Part shown: one piece after another, positions 1 to 8,688 of the stretch
Layout of the letters: the number at the start of each line of letters is the position of its first letter
How positions within the stretch are numbered: the first letter of the stretch is position 1
The notes under the pieces: model-generated
The model's database searches: none
The model's input: the letters and a program-made list of their open reading frames with translations, nothing else
Told to the model about the DNA's origin: nothing
Source of the DNA: Bradyrhizobium sp. sGM-13
GTDB lineage: Bacteria; Pseudomonadota; Alphaproteobacteria; Rhizobiales; Xanthobacteraceae
DNA: 64,000 nt
Assembly: GCF_018398875.1 (NCBI RefSeq)
Contig: NZ_JAGWDK010000012.1
Coordinates: 1 to 64,000 of the forward strand
Direction of reading: 5' to 3'
Translations under genes and position numbers: made by a program

Positions 1-505
1 CCCGAACCACACGACTTCGCCGTACGCTTCCTGCGCGTACGTCTAGCGCGCCATCCGCGTCCATCGCATCTCACCGCACGTTCGTGACGATGGCCAACGC
101 CCCTCATCTGCCGTGAGACGGGCGGAAATATGCGACTGATTTGCGTGACAAGTTAAGCGGAATATTCTTGATTCCTGGGCTTGACACGATTTCTGAAAAT
201 CAGAAGTCATTTGCCCGTCGCGTTGCTTTGCCGCAGTCACGCATTGAAATTTCGCTTGGGCGCGAGGCAAATCAGTTTGCAGTTTGTAGGGTGGGCAAAG
301 CGATCGCGTGCCCACCATCACTTGCACTGGAGGCTGCAATGGTGGGCACGCTTCGCTTTGCCCAGCCTACGGTGGCTGAAAAATCGCTTGCTCGGAGCAA
401 AACGTTCTGCTGCAACGATGGTCCGGCCGGCCCTGTTGCGACGTTGCGGAGTATAGAACCGGCGCGGGATTTGCTTCGCTGAGCCGATCGAAAAACGGAG
501 CTATC
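1..505. other. Non-coding left edge with palindromic sequence
   Basis: I see no convincing gene in the first 505 bases. Reading frames here are short or antisense to the VOC gene. The stretch holds a small inverted repeat at 191-205 (TTCTGA/TCAGAA) and a larger palindromic repeat listed separately. The general look matches intergenic repeat-rich DNA of Bradyrhizobium, recognised from memory only. Confidence 0.5.
286..370. repeat. Palindromic repeat, GTAGGGTGGGC family
   Basis: Imperfect inverted repeat. The left arm begins GTAGGGTGGGCAAAGCG and the right arm ends CGCTTTGCCCAGCCTAC. The arms would fold into a long hairpin. A related element (GTAGGATGGGTGGAGCG arms) lies at 56204-56284. Confidence 0.75.
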
Positions 506-1474
506 ATGAGCATCGACCTGACCCGCCGCACCCTCCTTCACCTGGCCGGCGCCTCGTCGCTGAGCGCGGCCGCCACGGCGGCAGCGCTGGCGGAAGGAGC
601 GGCCGACGGCGCTGCCGGGCCGACCTTCGCCAACCGCACGCCGATGCGAATCGGCATGGTGACCTTGCGCGTGCGTAACCTCGATCTCGTCACCAATTAC
701 TATCGCGATGCCATCGGGCTCACCGTCATGCAGCGTACGGCTACCGGCGCCCGCCTCGGCGCGGGCGGCGTGCCGCTGCTCGATCTCACGCTGCGCGCGG
801 GCGCCGCCACCGAGGCGCGGAATGCCGCGGGCCTCTATCACACCGCCTTCCTGATGCCGACCCGCAAGGATCTCGCGCGCTGGCTGGTGCACGCCGCAAC
901 GAACAAGGTGCCGCTCTCCGGGTTTGCCGATCATCTCGTCAGCGAGTCCGTCTATCTCGACGACCCCGAAGGCAACGGCATCGAAGTCTACGCCGACCGC
1001 GCGCCCGAAAGCTGGAAATGGGATGCCGGCACGGTCGCGATGGCGACCGACCCGCTCGATATCGACGGCCTGCTGACGCTGACGAATCCGCGCATCTCCA
1101 ACTATGCCGGTGCTCCCGACGGCCTTCGCATCGGCCACATGCACCTGCGCGTCGGCGACCTCGAACAGGCCGACCGCTTCTATGGCGGCGCCATCGGCTT
1201 CGACCCGACCCGCAAGCGCACCGGCGCCGCGTTCCTGTCGTCGGGCCGCTATCACCATCACCTCGGCATCAATGTCTGGCAGAGCGCCGGCGCCGGCCGG
1301 CGGGATGATGCGGCCACGGGACTTGCATGGTTTTCGCTCGAGGTCGCGACGCCAGAGTTACTGCAGGCGCAGGAGCAGCGCCTGCGGCAGGCCGGCGAGC
1401 CGGCTGTTGCGATCGCGAACGGCGTCGAGACCGCCGATCCCTGGGGCACCAAGGTGCGGCTGATCGAGGTTTGA
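506..1474 (+). CDS. Tat-exported VOC-family protein, ring-cleavage dioxygenase-like
   Basis: 322 residues. The N-terminus has a twin-arginine motif (T-R-R-T-L-L, R7-R8) followed by an Ala/Leu-rich stretch to about residue 29, so export by the Tat system is likely. Two vicinal-oxygen-chelate modules follow (about 48-165 and 205-320), the layout of catechol-2,3-dioxygenase/CatE-like proteins. Candidate metal ligands are His in LYHTAF, Glu in GIEVY, and His in GHMHLRV and YHHHLGI. The ATG follows an AACGGAGC ribosome site. The substrate cannot be read from the sequence; dioxygenase activity is inferred from the fold. The gene stands alone. Confidence 0.85.
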   Translation: MSIDLTRRTLLHLAGASSLSAAATAAALAEGAADGAAGPTFANRTPMRIGMVTLRVRNLDLVTNYYRDAIGLTVMQRTATGARLGAGGVPLLDLTLRAGAATEARNAAGLYHTAFLMPTRKDLARWLVHAATNKVPLSGFADHLVSESVYLDDPEGNGIEVYADRAPESWKWDAGTVAMATDPLDIDGLLTLTNPRISNYAGAPDGLRIGHMHLRVGDLEQADRFYGGAIGFDPTRKRTGAAFLSSGRYHHHLGINVWQSAGAGRRDDAATGLAWFSLEVATPELLQAQEQRLRQAGEPAVAIANGVETADPWGTKVRLIEV

Positions 1475-1575
1475 TGCTGGGCGCGATCGTCGGTTAGCCC
1501 CGCTCAGCATGCGCCGATAGGGCATGCGACCGCGGGAGAAGTCGGTTTTCTGTCTCCGCCAATGAGCACCGAACA

Positions 1576-1710
1576 TTATTTCTTCTTACCGGAACCCAAG
1601 GTTGGCTGCCAGCCTCCGGCCTTCTGACTCGGTGCTGCGGCAATTATCTTGATCTTCTCCTTCTTGGGTTTCTTGGCTTCCCGATTGCCTCGTTGCTCGC
1701 CTTTGGCCAT
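1576..1710 (-). CDS. Small Lys-rich hypothetical protein, 44 aa
   Basis: A 45-codon frame on the minus strand. It opens MAKGEQRGNREAKKPKKEK and ends GSGKKK. An AGGAG ribosome site lies 6 bases before the ATG. It is strongly basic, with no membrane segment. I recognise similar short Lys-rich proteins in Bradyrhizobium from memory. Function unknown; the composition would suit nucleic-acid binding, but that is a guess. Confidence 0.65.
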   Translation of the reverse strand: MAKGEQRGNREAKKPKKEKIKIIAAAPSQKAGGWQPTLGSGKKK

Positions 1711-1773
1711 GTCGATCTCCTGGGTTGATGGTGATGCCAGAACCACGCAGATCCGGCTAGATATCGTTGTCGA

Positions 1774-2010
1774 CTAGAGCCGAGGCGCGTCGAGATCATA
1801 TCTGACCTTCAATGTCCTGATCAGATCGAGCGTGCGGGTACGATAGAATTCGTCGCCCTCGGACGCTGGCCGACTGATGCTCGCGCTCCATCCGTAAGCA
1901 TCGTCGAAAACAAACATTGTCATCCCCGAAGGCCAGGGACCATGGAGAATCCTTGCCTGCTCGACAATCATATCCTGGAGCTCATCGGCGGTCTTGAAGG
2001 GTCTGCTCAT
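1774..2010 (-). CDS. Conserved hypothetical protein, 78 aa
   Basis: Small soluble protein starting MSRPFKTADELQDM, with a GGGAGG ribosome site just upstream. No motif is recognised and there is no signal peptide or membrane segment. It is first in a run of minus-strand small genes (1.6-2.9 kb) that look like conserved Bradyrhizobium hypotheticals. Function unknown. Confidence 0.65.
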   Translation of the reverse strand: MSRPFKTADELQDMIVEQARILHGPWPSGMTMFVFDDAYGWSASISRPASEGDEFYRTRTLDLIRTLKVRYDLDAPRL

Positions 2011-2043
2011 GGCTTGCCTCCCGGACCTTTTGTGAACGCCCCG

Positions 2044-2241
2044 CTATTCTTCAAGCTGATCGAACTCATCGGATAACAGGATCCGGCCCCGGGGCGTAGA
2101 TATCCTCACGTCCAAATAACCTTCCTGCAAAAGCTCCTTTGCCTTCTTGACGGCAGCCCCCACCGCCGCACGGCTAAGATTGACCCGGCCAAATTGATTG
2201 TTGCCGCTGATCAGGTAATGCAGTTCGCTCGTCCTATCCAT
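2044..2241 (-). CDS. Conserved hypothetical protein, 65 aa
   Basis: Small protein, MDRTSELHYLISG..., containing a predicted helix with alternating Ala/Lys (AAVKKAKELLQ) and a short strand-like C-terminus. It lies 33 bases upstream of the 78-aa gene in the same direction, so the two may be co-transcribed. The ribosome site is weak. Function unknown. Confidence 0.55.
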   Translation of the reverse strand: MDRTSELHYLISGNNQFGRVNLSRAAVGAAVKKAKELLQEGYLDVRISTPRGRILLSDEFDQLEE

Positions 2242-2614
2242 GCAGGAATGCCACGGCCGACACCAACAATGGAAGAAGCGGCGGAACGATTGCCGGCGGG
2301 ACGGTCCGGTCGGCAGCCAAGCAACCTTGGGACAACAAAGCGCTCCGTTCGTCGGGGCGTGAGCGTTGCTAGCCCTCAGTCACCGATAGACGCCGTGGGA
2401 AACGCGGTGATGATCAACTCTAGGCTCGCGTCGCCGCAATAGCGAGCGCTAAAACGCCGCGGAGACGCCCGCGAACGCCTGCCGGTGGCTATGCTCGCAC
2501 TTGACCTTATCCCAACCTCCAGCGCGATTGCGGAAGGGGCGCTGACGTAATCCCGTCGCGTCCAGCTCGAAGCGGTCTACATGGCCCGATCCGCGGAAAT
2601 TTGTCGGGCCTGTC
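2242..2614. other. Gene-poor stretch
   Basis: About 370 bases between two small minus-strand genes. The frames here are short, biased toward Arg/Pro/Ser and lack ribosome sites. I see no RNA gene, clear repeat or terminator. Confidence 0.5.
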
Positions 2615-2857
2615 TCAATCGAAGGCCGATGGCAGCTCTCCCTTGCGGAAGATGACCGTCGGCTCGTCGTCATAGTCGCCCATCTCGGGGTCACCGGTGG
2701 ATGAGAAGGCAACAACCCCGAGCTTGCTCTCGGCCAGCCGCTCCGCGGTGCGAAGCGCGGCCGTTGCCGTTTTGCAGGCTATCGGAACGCCCGCTTTCAG
2801 GTTTCCTCCCCGGCCGGCATCGAAGGCCTGAACAAAGTAGCTTGTTTCGCGAGCCAT
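2615..2857 (-). CDS. Conserved hypothetical protein, 80 aa
   Basis: Small soluble protein beginning MARETSYFVQAFDAG, with a strong AAGGAGAG ribosome site. The central part (ACKTATAALRTAERLAESK) is a probable helix. It starts 43 bases after the GH130 gene stop in the same direction, so it may be the last gene of the mannose operon. Function unknown. Confidence 0.7.
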   Translation of the reverse strand: MARETSYFVQAFDAGRGGNLKAGVPIACKTATAALRTAERLAESKLGVVAFSSTGDPEMGDYDDEPTVIFRKGELPSAFD

Positions 2858-2900
2858 GGGCTCTCCTTACAAATGCGGATCGCACCGCGCGATTTGTGAT

Positions 2901-4238
2901 TCAGGACATCGATCGCATCAGCGCGGAAATTTCGATTGTTGCAAAGTTTGAGTACGTATCCGAGACGGCGTAAGGCAAAATAAGTTGACCGTTGTGCGTC
3001 ATCGCCCCGCAGGTATAGACCACATTGGGAACGTAGCCTTCGCGTTCGGATGGTTCGGGTCGCAGCAACGGTTCACGCGAACGCGCCAGCAACTTGGAGG
3101 GGTCACGCTTGTCCAGCAGCGCCGCGCCGATCGAATATTTCCGGACCGGACCGACGCCATGCGTCAGCATCAGCCAGCCCTCCTCCAGTTCGATTGGCGA
3201 TCCGCAGTTGCCGATCTGCACGAACTCCCAGGGAAATTGCGGCTGCAGGATCGCCTGGCCGCCTTCCCATCTGTAGAGATCGTCCGAATAGACCAGATAG
3301 AGATTCTCGTTGTCCTGTCGCGCAATCATGGCGTACCTGCCATCGATTTTCCGCGGGAAGAGCGCCATGCCCTTGTTGCGCGCGGCTGCGCCTTGCAGCG
3401 GCGTCATCCGAAACGAGAGGAAGTCGGCGGTTTCGATCAACTCCGATCGGATGGCAGTGCCCTTATAGGCGGTATAAGTTGCGTAATAGGTCGTCCGACC
3501 GCCATCGCTGAACTGGACGAAGCGCGCGTCTTCGATGCCGTTCGATTGCGACTCCGTCACCGGAAAGATCACCCGTTCGCTGATGTCCGGTGCTAGCTCG
3601 AAAACGACATCGACTTCATCGCCGCTCGGTCCGGCGGTCCGGTGCGTGATCCGGGGACTCGTAGCGAGCCGGGCAGTCGGATCGACTGTAATGCTGCCAT
3701 CCGCCGCGATCGCGCCGGCGCGAAACGTCAACGACGATACATGCCCCTCGCCGACGGCGCGGAGGCTCAGAATGAAGCGCAGACTGCCGCTCCGGATTCC
3801 CGACTGGTCGGGGTGCGGCACGATGCTTGGATTGAACAGTGCCGACGCTTCGAAGGAATATTCGTGCAGGAAGTAGGCGCCGATCAGTTGGCGCTGCACT
3901 TCGGAAAACGTAGAGTGCGCCAGCAGCGCCTCCTCCATCTCATCGGCACGCAGCTCAAACGTCTTTAGCAAGTTGCGGTGCCGGCCCTGAAAATTCTCCA
4001 GCACGTCCGCTAATTGGGCGGCTGCAGCCTGCGAATCGAGATTGAGAACGCGCTCGACAATATGATTGGCGCGTGTCTTGTCGGTCGGGTTGAGATCGCG
4101 CGGTTCGGTCGCCGGCTTGAACGGGCGCACGATCACGCGCGCAGGATCAGGCCGCAGATAGAGTGCCCGCCGATTGAGAAAAGTGGCTTGTAACAAGATG
4201 CCCTCGGTTCGGGTTTGCGTGAGCAGACGCTTATTCAA
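2901..4238 (-). CDS. GH130-family mannoside phosphorylase/hydrolase-like protein
   Basis: About 445 residues. The five-bladed beta-propeller family GH130 is indicated by GIEDARFV (the E-D-x-R motif carrying the proposed proton-donor Asp), YLVYSDDLYRW, GNCGSPIELEEGW, HGVGPVRKYSIGA and the closing PYAVSDTYSNFA. GH130 members phosphorolyse or hydrolyse beta-mannosides; which applies here is not decidable. I place the start at a TTG whose last two bases fall in the TGA stop of the upstream glycosyltransferase (TTGA overlap), which implies translational coupling. An upstream in-frame start would overlap that gene by over 100 bases. Third gene of the manA operon. Confidence 0.8.
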   Translation of the reverse strand: MNKRLLTQTRTEGILLQATFLNRRALYLRPDPARVIVRPFKPATEPRDLNPTDKTRANHIVERVLNLDSQAAAAQLADVLENFQGRHRNLLKTFELRADEMEEALLAHSTFSEVQRQLIGAYFLHEYSFEASALFNPSIVPHPDQSGIRSGSLRFILSLRAVGEGHVSSLTFRAGAIAADGSITVDPTARLATSPRITHRTAGPSGDEVDVVFELAPDISERVIFPVTESQSNGIEDARFVQFSDGGRTTYYATYTAYKGTAIRSELIETADFLSFRMTPLQGAAARNKGMALFPRKIDGRYAMIARQDNENLYLVYSDDLYRWEGGQAILQPQFPWEFVQIGNCGSPIELEEGWLMLTHGVGPVRKYSIGAALLDKRDPSKLLARSREPLLRPEPSEREGYVPNVVYTCGAMTHNGQLILPYAVSDTYSNFATIEISALMRSMS

Positions 4239-6520
4239 GCGCCGATGGCGCGAAGCGCTACTGGGTTCGTCGGGTTGACATTGACGCGCGCAAGCTGGCG
4301 CATCTCGGCCAGCGCCAACAGATAGGACACGACCGACTCGCCGCCGCAATTTTCATTGGCCCGGTGAGGATGCAGCCCGTCGCGGCAAGTGCCGGTATCG
4401 GAATCGACCAGCGCCACCGACAGGTCGTTGCCGCCGAAAAACCAGGAAAAAACCCTGGCCGCGATCGCCTTCCATTCGGCATCGCCGTCCGCCCGCCAGG
4501 CGATCAGACATGCCGCAATGGTCGCGCTGGCTTCCACCGGCTGTTGATCGAACGCGCCAGGAGGCTTTCGAAGTCGTCCGAAGCTCGTCGTACCCACGGG
4601 ACGGAAATGCCCGGTTGACGTCGTCTGCTGTGTCATCAACCAGCGCAGGGTTCTCAAGCCAGCATCGATATAGGTCGGCGTTTGCGTTGCAAAGCCCGTA
4701 GCGATCAGGGCCTGCGGCAGTCGGGCGTTGTCATACGCCAGCCCTTCCTCGAACCACACCCAGTCCGGCGTCTCGACCAAAGCGAGGGCGGACACCAGCG
4801 TGTCGGCAATAGAATGCCTAATCTCGCGGGCGCGCCGGTCATCCGGCGTTACGGCACAATAGGCGTCGAGGCCGAGCAGCGTGAAGGCCATTGCGCGAGG
4901 CGAACGAAAGGCCGCGGCGGTCGACAGGGCTTCGGCAAACAAGGCCGCCGCCCATCGACGCCGTGACCGGCTGGCATCCTTCCGCGCGCATTCGCCCAGG
5001 GCCCACAGAGTTCGCCCGTGGCTGTCCTCGGAGCCTTTATCTTCGAGCCAGGTCCGGTTGAAACCCATGAAGTTGCGAAAGCGTCTGGTATCGGGATTCC
5101 ACGCATGCTGCACAAAGGCGGCAAAGCGGCCCGTCTGGCTTTCCGAAAGCGGGTGCTCGCCCGGTTCATTGAGCGCGCAGGCCAGCAGCAACGCGCGGGC
5201 GTTGTCGTCCACGCAGTAGCCGTGCGCGCGATCAGGTACCGAATGCACGGCGTGCTGAAACAGGCCGGTATCGTCGCACATCGACAGGAAATGGCCCAAT
5301 TGCATGTCGGGCGCGGCCGGGCGGTGCGGCGCGATTGCGTCCGGTCGGGCACGCGCGATCACCTTCAGCCGGTGGCCGTGTCGTGCATTGTCGAAGGTGG
5401 TCATGTAACGCTCGGCTGTGCGCTCCCATGTCATCGATCGGCTGGCAGCGTAGGCGCGCTCGCGCATCGCCTGACGGCGAGGACTGTCGGTAAGCAGGCC
5501 CGCTATCTCGTCGCCGATCCCCATCGCGTCGCCAAAGGAAACGAGAACGCCGCGGCCGTCGGCCAGCAGTTCGCGCGCATGCCAATAAGGTGTTGAGACG
5601 ACCGGCTTGCCGAGGCCGAAGCTGTAGGCCAGCGTGCCCGACGTCATCTGCGCCTCGTTGAGATAGGGCGTGACATAGACGTCGCACATTGAAATGAACT
5701 CGAGCAGCGTGGCCTGATCCACGAACTGGTCGAGGAATACGACGTGATCCTCGACACCAAGTTTGCGCACGCGTGCCATCAGGCTGCCGCGATAGGCTTC
5801 GCCCTGGTCACGAACCAGATTGGGATGCGTTGCTCCAAGTACCACATAGACCGCGTCCGGCCGTCTTTTCAGGATCGAGGGCATGGCGTCGATCATGACC
5901 TCGATGCCCTTGCTGGGGGACAGCAGGCCGAACGTCAGAATGACCGACCGATTGCTGAATCCGAGCTTGGCCTTTGCCTCGTCCGGCGCGACGAGCGGAA
6001 AGTCGGGGATGCCATGGGCTATGACCTCGATCTTGTCGTCCGGCACGCTATAGACGTTGCGCAGCAGTTCACGGCCCTTGTTGGCCATCACTACGACCTT
6101 CGAGGACATCTCGACGATGCGCTCCATCACCGCGCGCTGAGCCGCGGTCGGTGCGGCCAGCACCGTGTGCAGCGTCGTGACGACCGGCATGGTAACGCGC
6201 GACAGCAGTTCCAGGATATGAGCCCCGGCCTCGCCGCCGAAAATTCCGAACTCGTGCTGCAGACAGACGATGTCGAACCGGCCGGCGTTGAGAAACGCCG
6301 CACCGGCCACATACTCCTCGACGCTGGCGTCCTTGACCTGCAACGCGACCGAGGCCGGATAGTCGTAGGTCTGATCGTGGTCGGTCATCGCCACGATGCA
6401 GGTTTGCAGGTTTGGCTCCGAATTCGAGATTGCGCGTTGCAGGTCGGTCGAAAATGTCGCGATGCCGCAGCGGCGAGGCAACGAATTGCCGATCACGGCG
6501 ATCCTGCGTAGCGGCGTCAC
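4235..6520 (-). CDS. GT4 glycosyltransferase with C-terminal glycosidase-like domain
   Basis: About 761 residues. Residues 1 to about 400 are a GT-B, GT4-type transferase: N-terminal glycine-rich loop (IGNSLPRRCGIATF), HEFGIFGG, THPNL, and the donor-site region LAYSFGLGKPVVSTPYWHARELL. Residues from about 430 to the end (DDTGLFQHAV..., YCVDDNARALL, GHFRPVG, GESVVSYLLALAE) resemble an (alpha/alpha) barrel of the kind found in glycosidases and phosphorylases. The GTG start overlaps the manA stop (GTGA). The neighbours point to a mannose-containing glycan. Donor and acceptor are unknown. Confidence 0.82.
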   Translation of the reverse strand: MTPLRRIAVIGNSLPRRCGIATFSTDLQRAISNSEPNLQTCIVAMTDHDQTYDYPASVALQVKDASVEEYVAGAAFLNAGRFDIVCLQHEFGIFGGEAGAHILELLSRVTMPVVTTLHTVLAAPTAAQRAVMERIVEMSSKVVVMANKGRELLRNVYSVPDDKIEVIAHGIPDFPLVAPDEAKAKLGFSNRSVILTFGLLSPSKGIEVMIDAMPSILKRRPDAVYVVLGATHPNLVRDQGEAYRGSLMARVRKLGVEDHVVFLDQFVDQATLLEFISMCDVYVTPYLNEAQMTSGTLAYSFGLGKPVVSTPYWHARELLADGRGVLVSFGDAMGIGDEIAGLLTDSPRRQAMRERAYAASRSMTWERTAERYMTTFDNARHGHRLKVIARARPDAIAPHRPAAPDMQLGHFLSMCDDTGLFQHAVHSVPDRAHGYCVDDNARALLLACALNEPGEHPLSESQTGRFAAFVQHAWNPDTRRFRNFMGFNRTWLEDKGSEDSHGRTLWALGECARKDASRSRRRWAAALFAEALSTAAAFRSPRAMAFTLLGLDAYCAVTPDDRRAREIRHSIADTLVSALALVETPDWVWFEEGLAYDNARLPQALIATGFATQTPTYIDAGLRTLRWLMTQQTTSTGHFRPVGTTSFGRLRKPPGAFDQQPVEASATIAACLIAWRADGDAEWKAIAARVFSWFFGGNDLSVALVDSDTGTCRDGLHPHRANENCGGESVVSYLLALAEMRQLARVNVNPTNPVALRAIGA

Positions 6521-7452
6521 GTGTGCGCCTCGGCCAGGCCGGTGAGTTTCGTCACGTCGGAAGCAACGGACCGAACAGGCTTGATCGATTGCCCGGAAAG
6601 CCTGTGCAAAAGGGAGCCGATCGGACCGCTTGCGGGATATGCGACCAGGGCGGTTAGCCCGTTGGCACCGACTTCGATGCTGGCACGACCGCCGCCGACG
6701 AAGATCGCCTGCCCGACGGACAGCGCGGCCAATCCGATCGCCGCATGGCCGTCGAGAGCGAGAACCCAAGTCTCCGAATCGGCGAGCAGCGCCCAGCTTG
6801 ATCCCTCGGGTAACTCAAGCCGCTCAAGCACAAAATGCTGGCTCGCGACCAGAACCGTCCGCTCAAGAGTCAGGCGGACTGGATGACGTGGAGGTCGAAG
6901 CGGGGCGATGTTCGCGACTGCGACGCCATTGTCGATGTGCAGTTCACGCTGCCTGTCGTAGTCGAACAGGCGGAATGTCGTATCGCTGCGCTGTTGAATC
7001 TCGGCGAGCACGATGCCGGCGCCGATAGCGTGGATGGTCCCAGCCGGAATGAAGATGACATCGCCTTTCGCAACCGGACGCCATTGAACCAGATCAATGA
7101 TCGAGCCATTCGTGATTGCCGTCCGTAGTTCCTGTGGTGTGATCCGTCGATTCAGACCGACGCCGATCTGCGCGCCCGGCTCCGCTGAGATGATGTACCA
7201 TGCCTCGCTCTTGCCGTTCGGCATCCCCATTGCGCGCGCAAACGTATCGTCCGGATGGACCTGGATCGACAATGGCGCGCTGGTGAACAGCAACTTGAGA
7301 AGCAAGGCAGGAGGCGGTGCATTGCTGTCGGCGCGCTCGAACCAAAGCTCTCCCACCGCACCCCCGGTACCGTCGATGCTGCTCCATGGCTGGAGATTGC
7401 TGACGCCCCAGGGCTTGGGCATGGCTCGTACGGACGCGTGTTCGATGGGCAT
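6517..7452 (-). CDS. manA: Mannose-6-phosphate isomerase, class I
   Basis: 311 residues from an ATG with an AGGAGA site five bases upstream; a longer frame to 7509 lacks such a site. Interconverts fructose-6-P and mannose-6-P, feeding GDP-mannose synthesis. Zinc-site motifs of the cupin core are visible: IQVHPDD, KSEAWYI, and FIPAGTIHAIGAG. The family also has longer members, so this is a compact bacterial type. It is the first gene of an overlapping manA-GT-GH130 run on the minus strand. Confidence 0.9.
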   Translation of the reverse strand: MPIEHASVRAMPKPWGVSNLQPWSSIDGTGGAVGELWFERADSNAPPPALLLKLLFTSAPLSIQVHPDDTFARAMGMPNGKSEAWYIISAEPGAQIGVGLNRRITPQELRTAITNGSIIDLVQWRPVAKGDVIFIPAGTIHAIGAGIVLAEIQQRSDTTFRLFDYDRQRELHIDNGVAVANIAPLRPPRHPVRLTLERTVLVASQHFVLERLELPEGSSWALLADSETWVLALDGHAAIGLAALSVGQAIFVGGGRASIEVGANGLTALVAYPASGPIGSLLHRLSGQSIKPVRSVASDVTKLTGLAEAHT

Positions 7453-7872
7453 AGGATCTCCTGACCCATGACGCGCACGTCGAAGCGACATGCCGTTGGC
7501 CGATATCATCAGCAGGATGTGTGGCTAAGCGTCGCGCCTGCCGGACACGCCTTGTTGCGGAACCGGTTACGCTGTTGCTCATATGGATACTGCCGCACCC
7601 AATAGCAACCATTTTGCTTCGCGCGCGGTCGATATAGTGCAAGACGGCACGCCGAGGACGGCATAGGCGACTGGAAATCGATCCCAGCTCCACATCACGC
7701 TGCTCTCTCGCTATCGGAAAGATGCGGAACGAACGCTGACCCTTGCCTTCGTTTTGGGATTTTGCTCGACATCGTCATGAAAAGAGCGTCTGCTATGCAC
7801 ATCACCGCCCCTTCATTGGCTGCTATCGGTGACTGAGAGTCTTGTACTCCCGCCACACGAGGGGCGGTTAAT
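7453..7872. other. Intergenic region upstream of manA
   Basis: About 420 bases between divergently oriented manA and a tiny plus-strand membrane-protein gene. It must hold the manA promoter, but I cannot pick a confident -35/-10 pair. No RNA gene or repeat is evident. Confidence 0.4.
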
Positions 7873-7980
7873 ATGTCCACCAGCCAACAATTCAATCTGC
7901 GAGAGTGGCTGGTACCTCCAATCCTGGTACCAGTTGTTCTTGGTCTCCTTATCGCTGGAGCAGTTATTGTCCAGTGGTAG
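7873..7980 (+). CDS. Tiny single-span membrane protein, 35 aa
   Basis: A 36-codon frame: MSTSQQFNLREW, then a hydrophobic segment of about 20 residues (LVPPILVPVVLGLLIAGAVIV), ending QW. A purine-rich GAGGGG lies about 11 bases upstream. The one-span layout and clean start/stop make it a plausible small membrane protein of a type I associate with rhizobia. Function unknown. Confidence 0.5.
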   Translation: MSTSQQFNLREWLVPPILVPVVLGLLIAGAVIVQW

Positions 7981-8081
7981 CGCCGCAGTGCGGAAGACGC
8001 GCATCGCGATGCGCCAACCGCGGCTTTTGAAACCAGCTTCCACGCAGATCAATCATCGCGGTGAACGCGCGAGGAATGACG

Positions 8082-8309
8082 ATGAAAAAATCCGTGCTTT
8101 CAATTGAAGAACCAGAGCAGAAGAAGGCGGTGCGGGCCGACAGGCCTCCGACCGAAGGGTTCGCGACGATTGTCGACGGCCATTTCAAGTCGGAGTTCGA
8201 TACGATCGAGGCTGCCGAGGTCTCCGGTCGAAAGCTGAAGACCGCTTATCCGATGCTTCAGGTCCAGATCTACGATGCCGCCATGAGGGTGCGTACCTTG
8301 TTGAGCTAG
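8082..8309 (+). CDS. Conserved hypothetical protein, 75 aa
   Basis: Starts MKKSVLSIEEPEQKK; GAGG sits seven bases before this ATG. An in-frame ATG two codons upstream overlaps that site. It is a small soluble protein with a central strand-turn-helix feel (GFATIVDGHFKSEFDTIEAA). No motif recognised. It lies downstream of the 35-aa membrane peptide in the same direction. Function unknown. Confidence 0.6.
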   Translation: MKKSVLSIEEPEQKKAVRADRPPTEGFATIVDGHFKSEFDTIEAAEVSGRKLKTAYPMLQVQIYDAAMRVRTLLS

Positions 8310-8377
8310 CAAAGCTGGCTGTCGCGCCGTTATCGCCTGTGCGAAGAAAAGGCCCTCTACCGGCCGGGGCCTCCATC

Positions 8378-8626
8378 TCAGCAGCCGCGGCAGATATTCT
8401 TCAGCTTGACGTTGGTCCTGGCGTCTTCTGCGCTGAAAGAATCTTTGTAGACGGCTCGCGACGGGTCTTTTTCGGAGATAACGGGCTTTTCCTTTTTCGG
8501 AGGATGCGCGGCGTCGTAGCACGACAGGCGCGCATTGGCGTTGTCGATCGCGCGGCACTCTGGCGCAGCGGCAAGAGCGCCCGACGCACATGCGCATAGT
8601 GCCAGCACGGCGAGAGTCGTTTTCAT
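8378..8626 (-). CDS. Small exported protein with RLxCYD motif, 82 aa
   Basis: A clear Sec signal peptide (MKTTLAVLALCACASGALA, cleavage near residue 19-20) precedes a short mature chain. The mature N-terminus PECRAIDNANARLSCYD matches the C-x(n)-R-L-x-C-Y-D pattern seen in many small proteobacterial exported proteins of unknown role. Two further cysteines close the chain (ICRGC), so two disulfides are possible. It lies downstream of the transglutaminase-like gene on the same strand. Confidence 0.7.
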   Translation of the reverse strand: MKTTLAVLALCACASGALAAAPECRAIDNANARLSCYDAAHPPKKEKPVISEKDPSRAVYKDSFSAEDARTNVKLKNICRGC

Positions 8627-8688
8627 CCGAGTTCCTTTCCCGATTGGTCGCAGTTCAAATCAAGCAGGTCGATGCGCGGCAGCCGTTG

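Noticed and set aside
272..1261. Minus-strand frame opposite the VOC gene
   Set aside because: The plus strand carries Tat signal and VOC motifs; the minus frame has no domain and its end runs through a palindromic repeat.
7726..7753. GGAAC ... CGTT pair resembling a general-stress EcfG promoter
   Set aside because: The spacer is 19 bases; the expected spacing is 16-17, so I do not call it.
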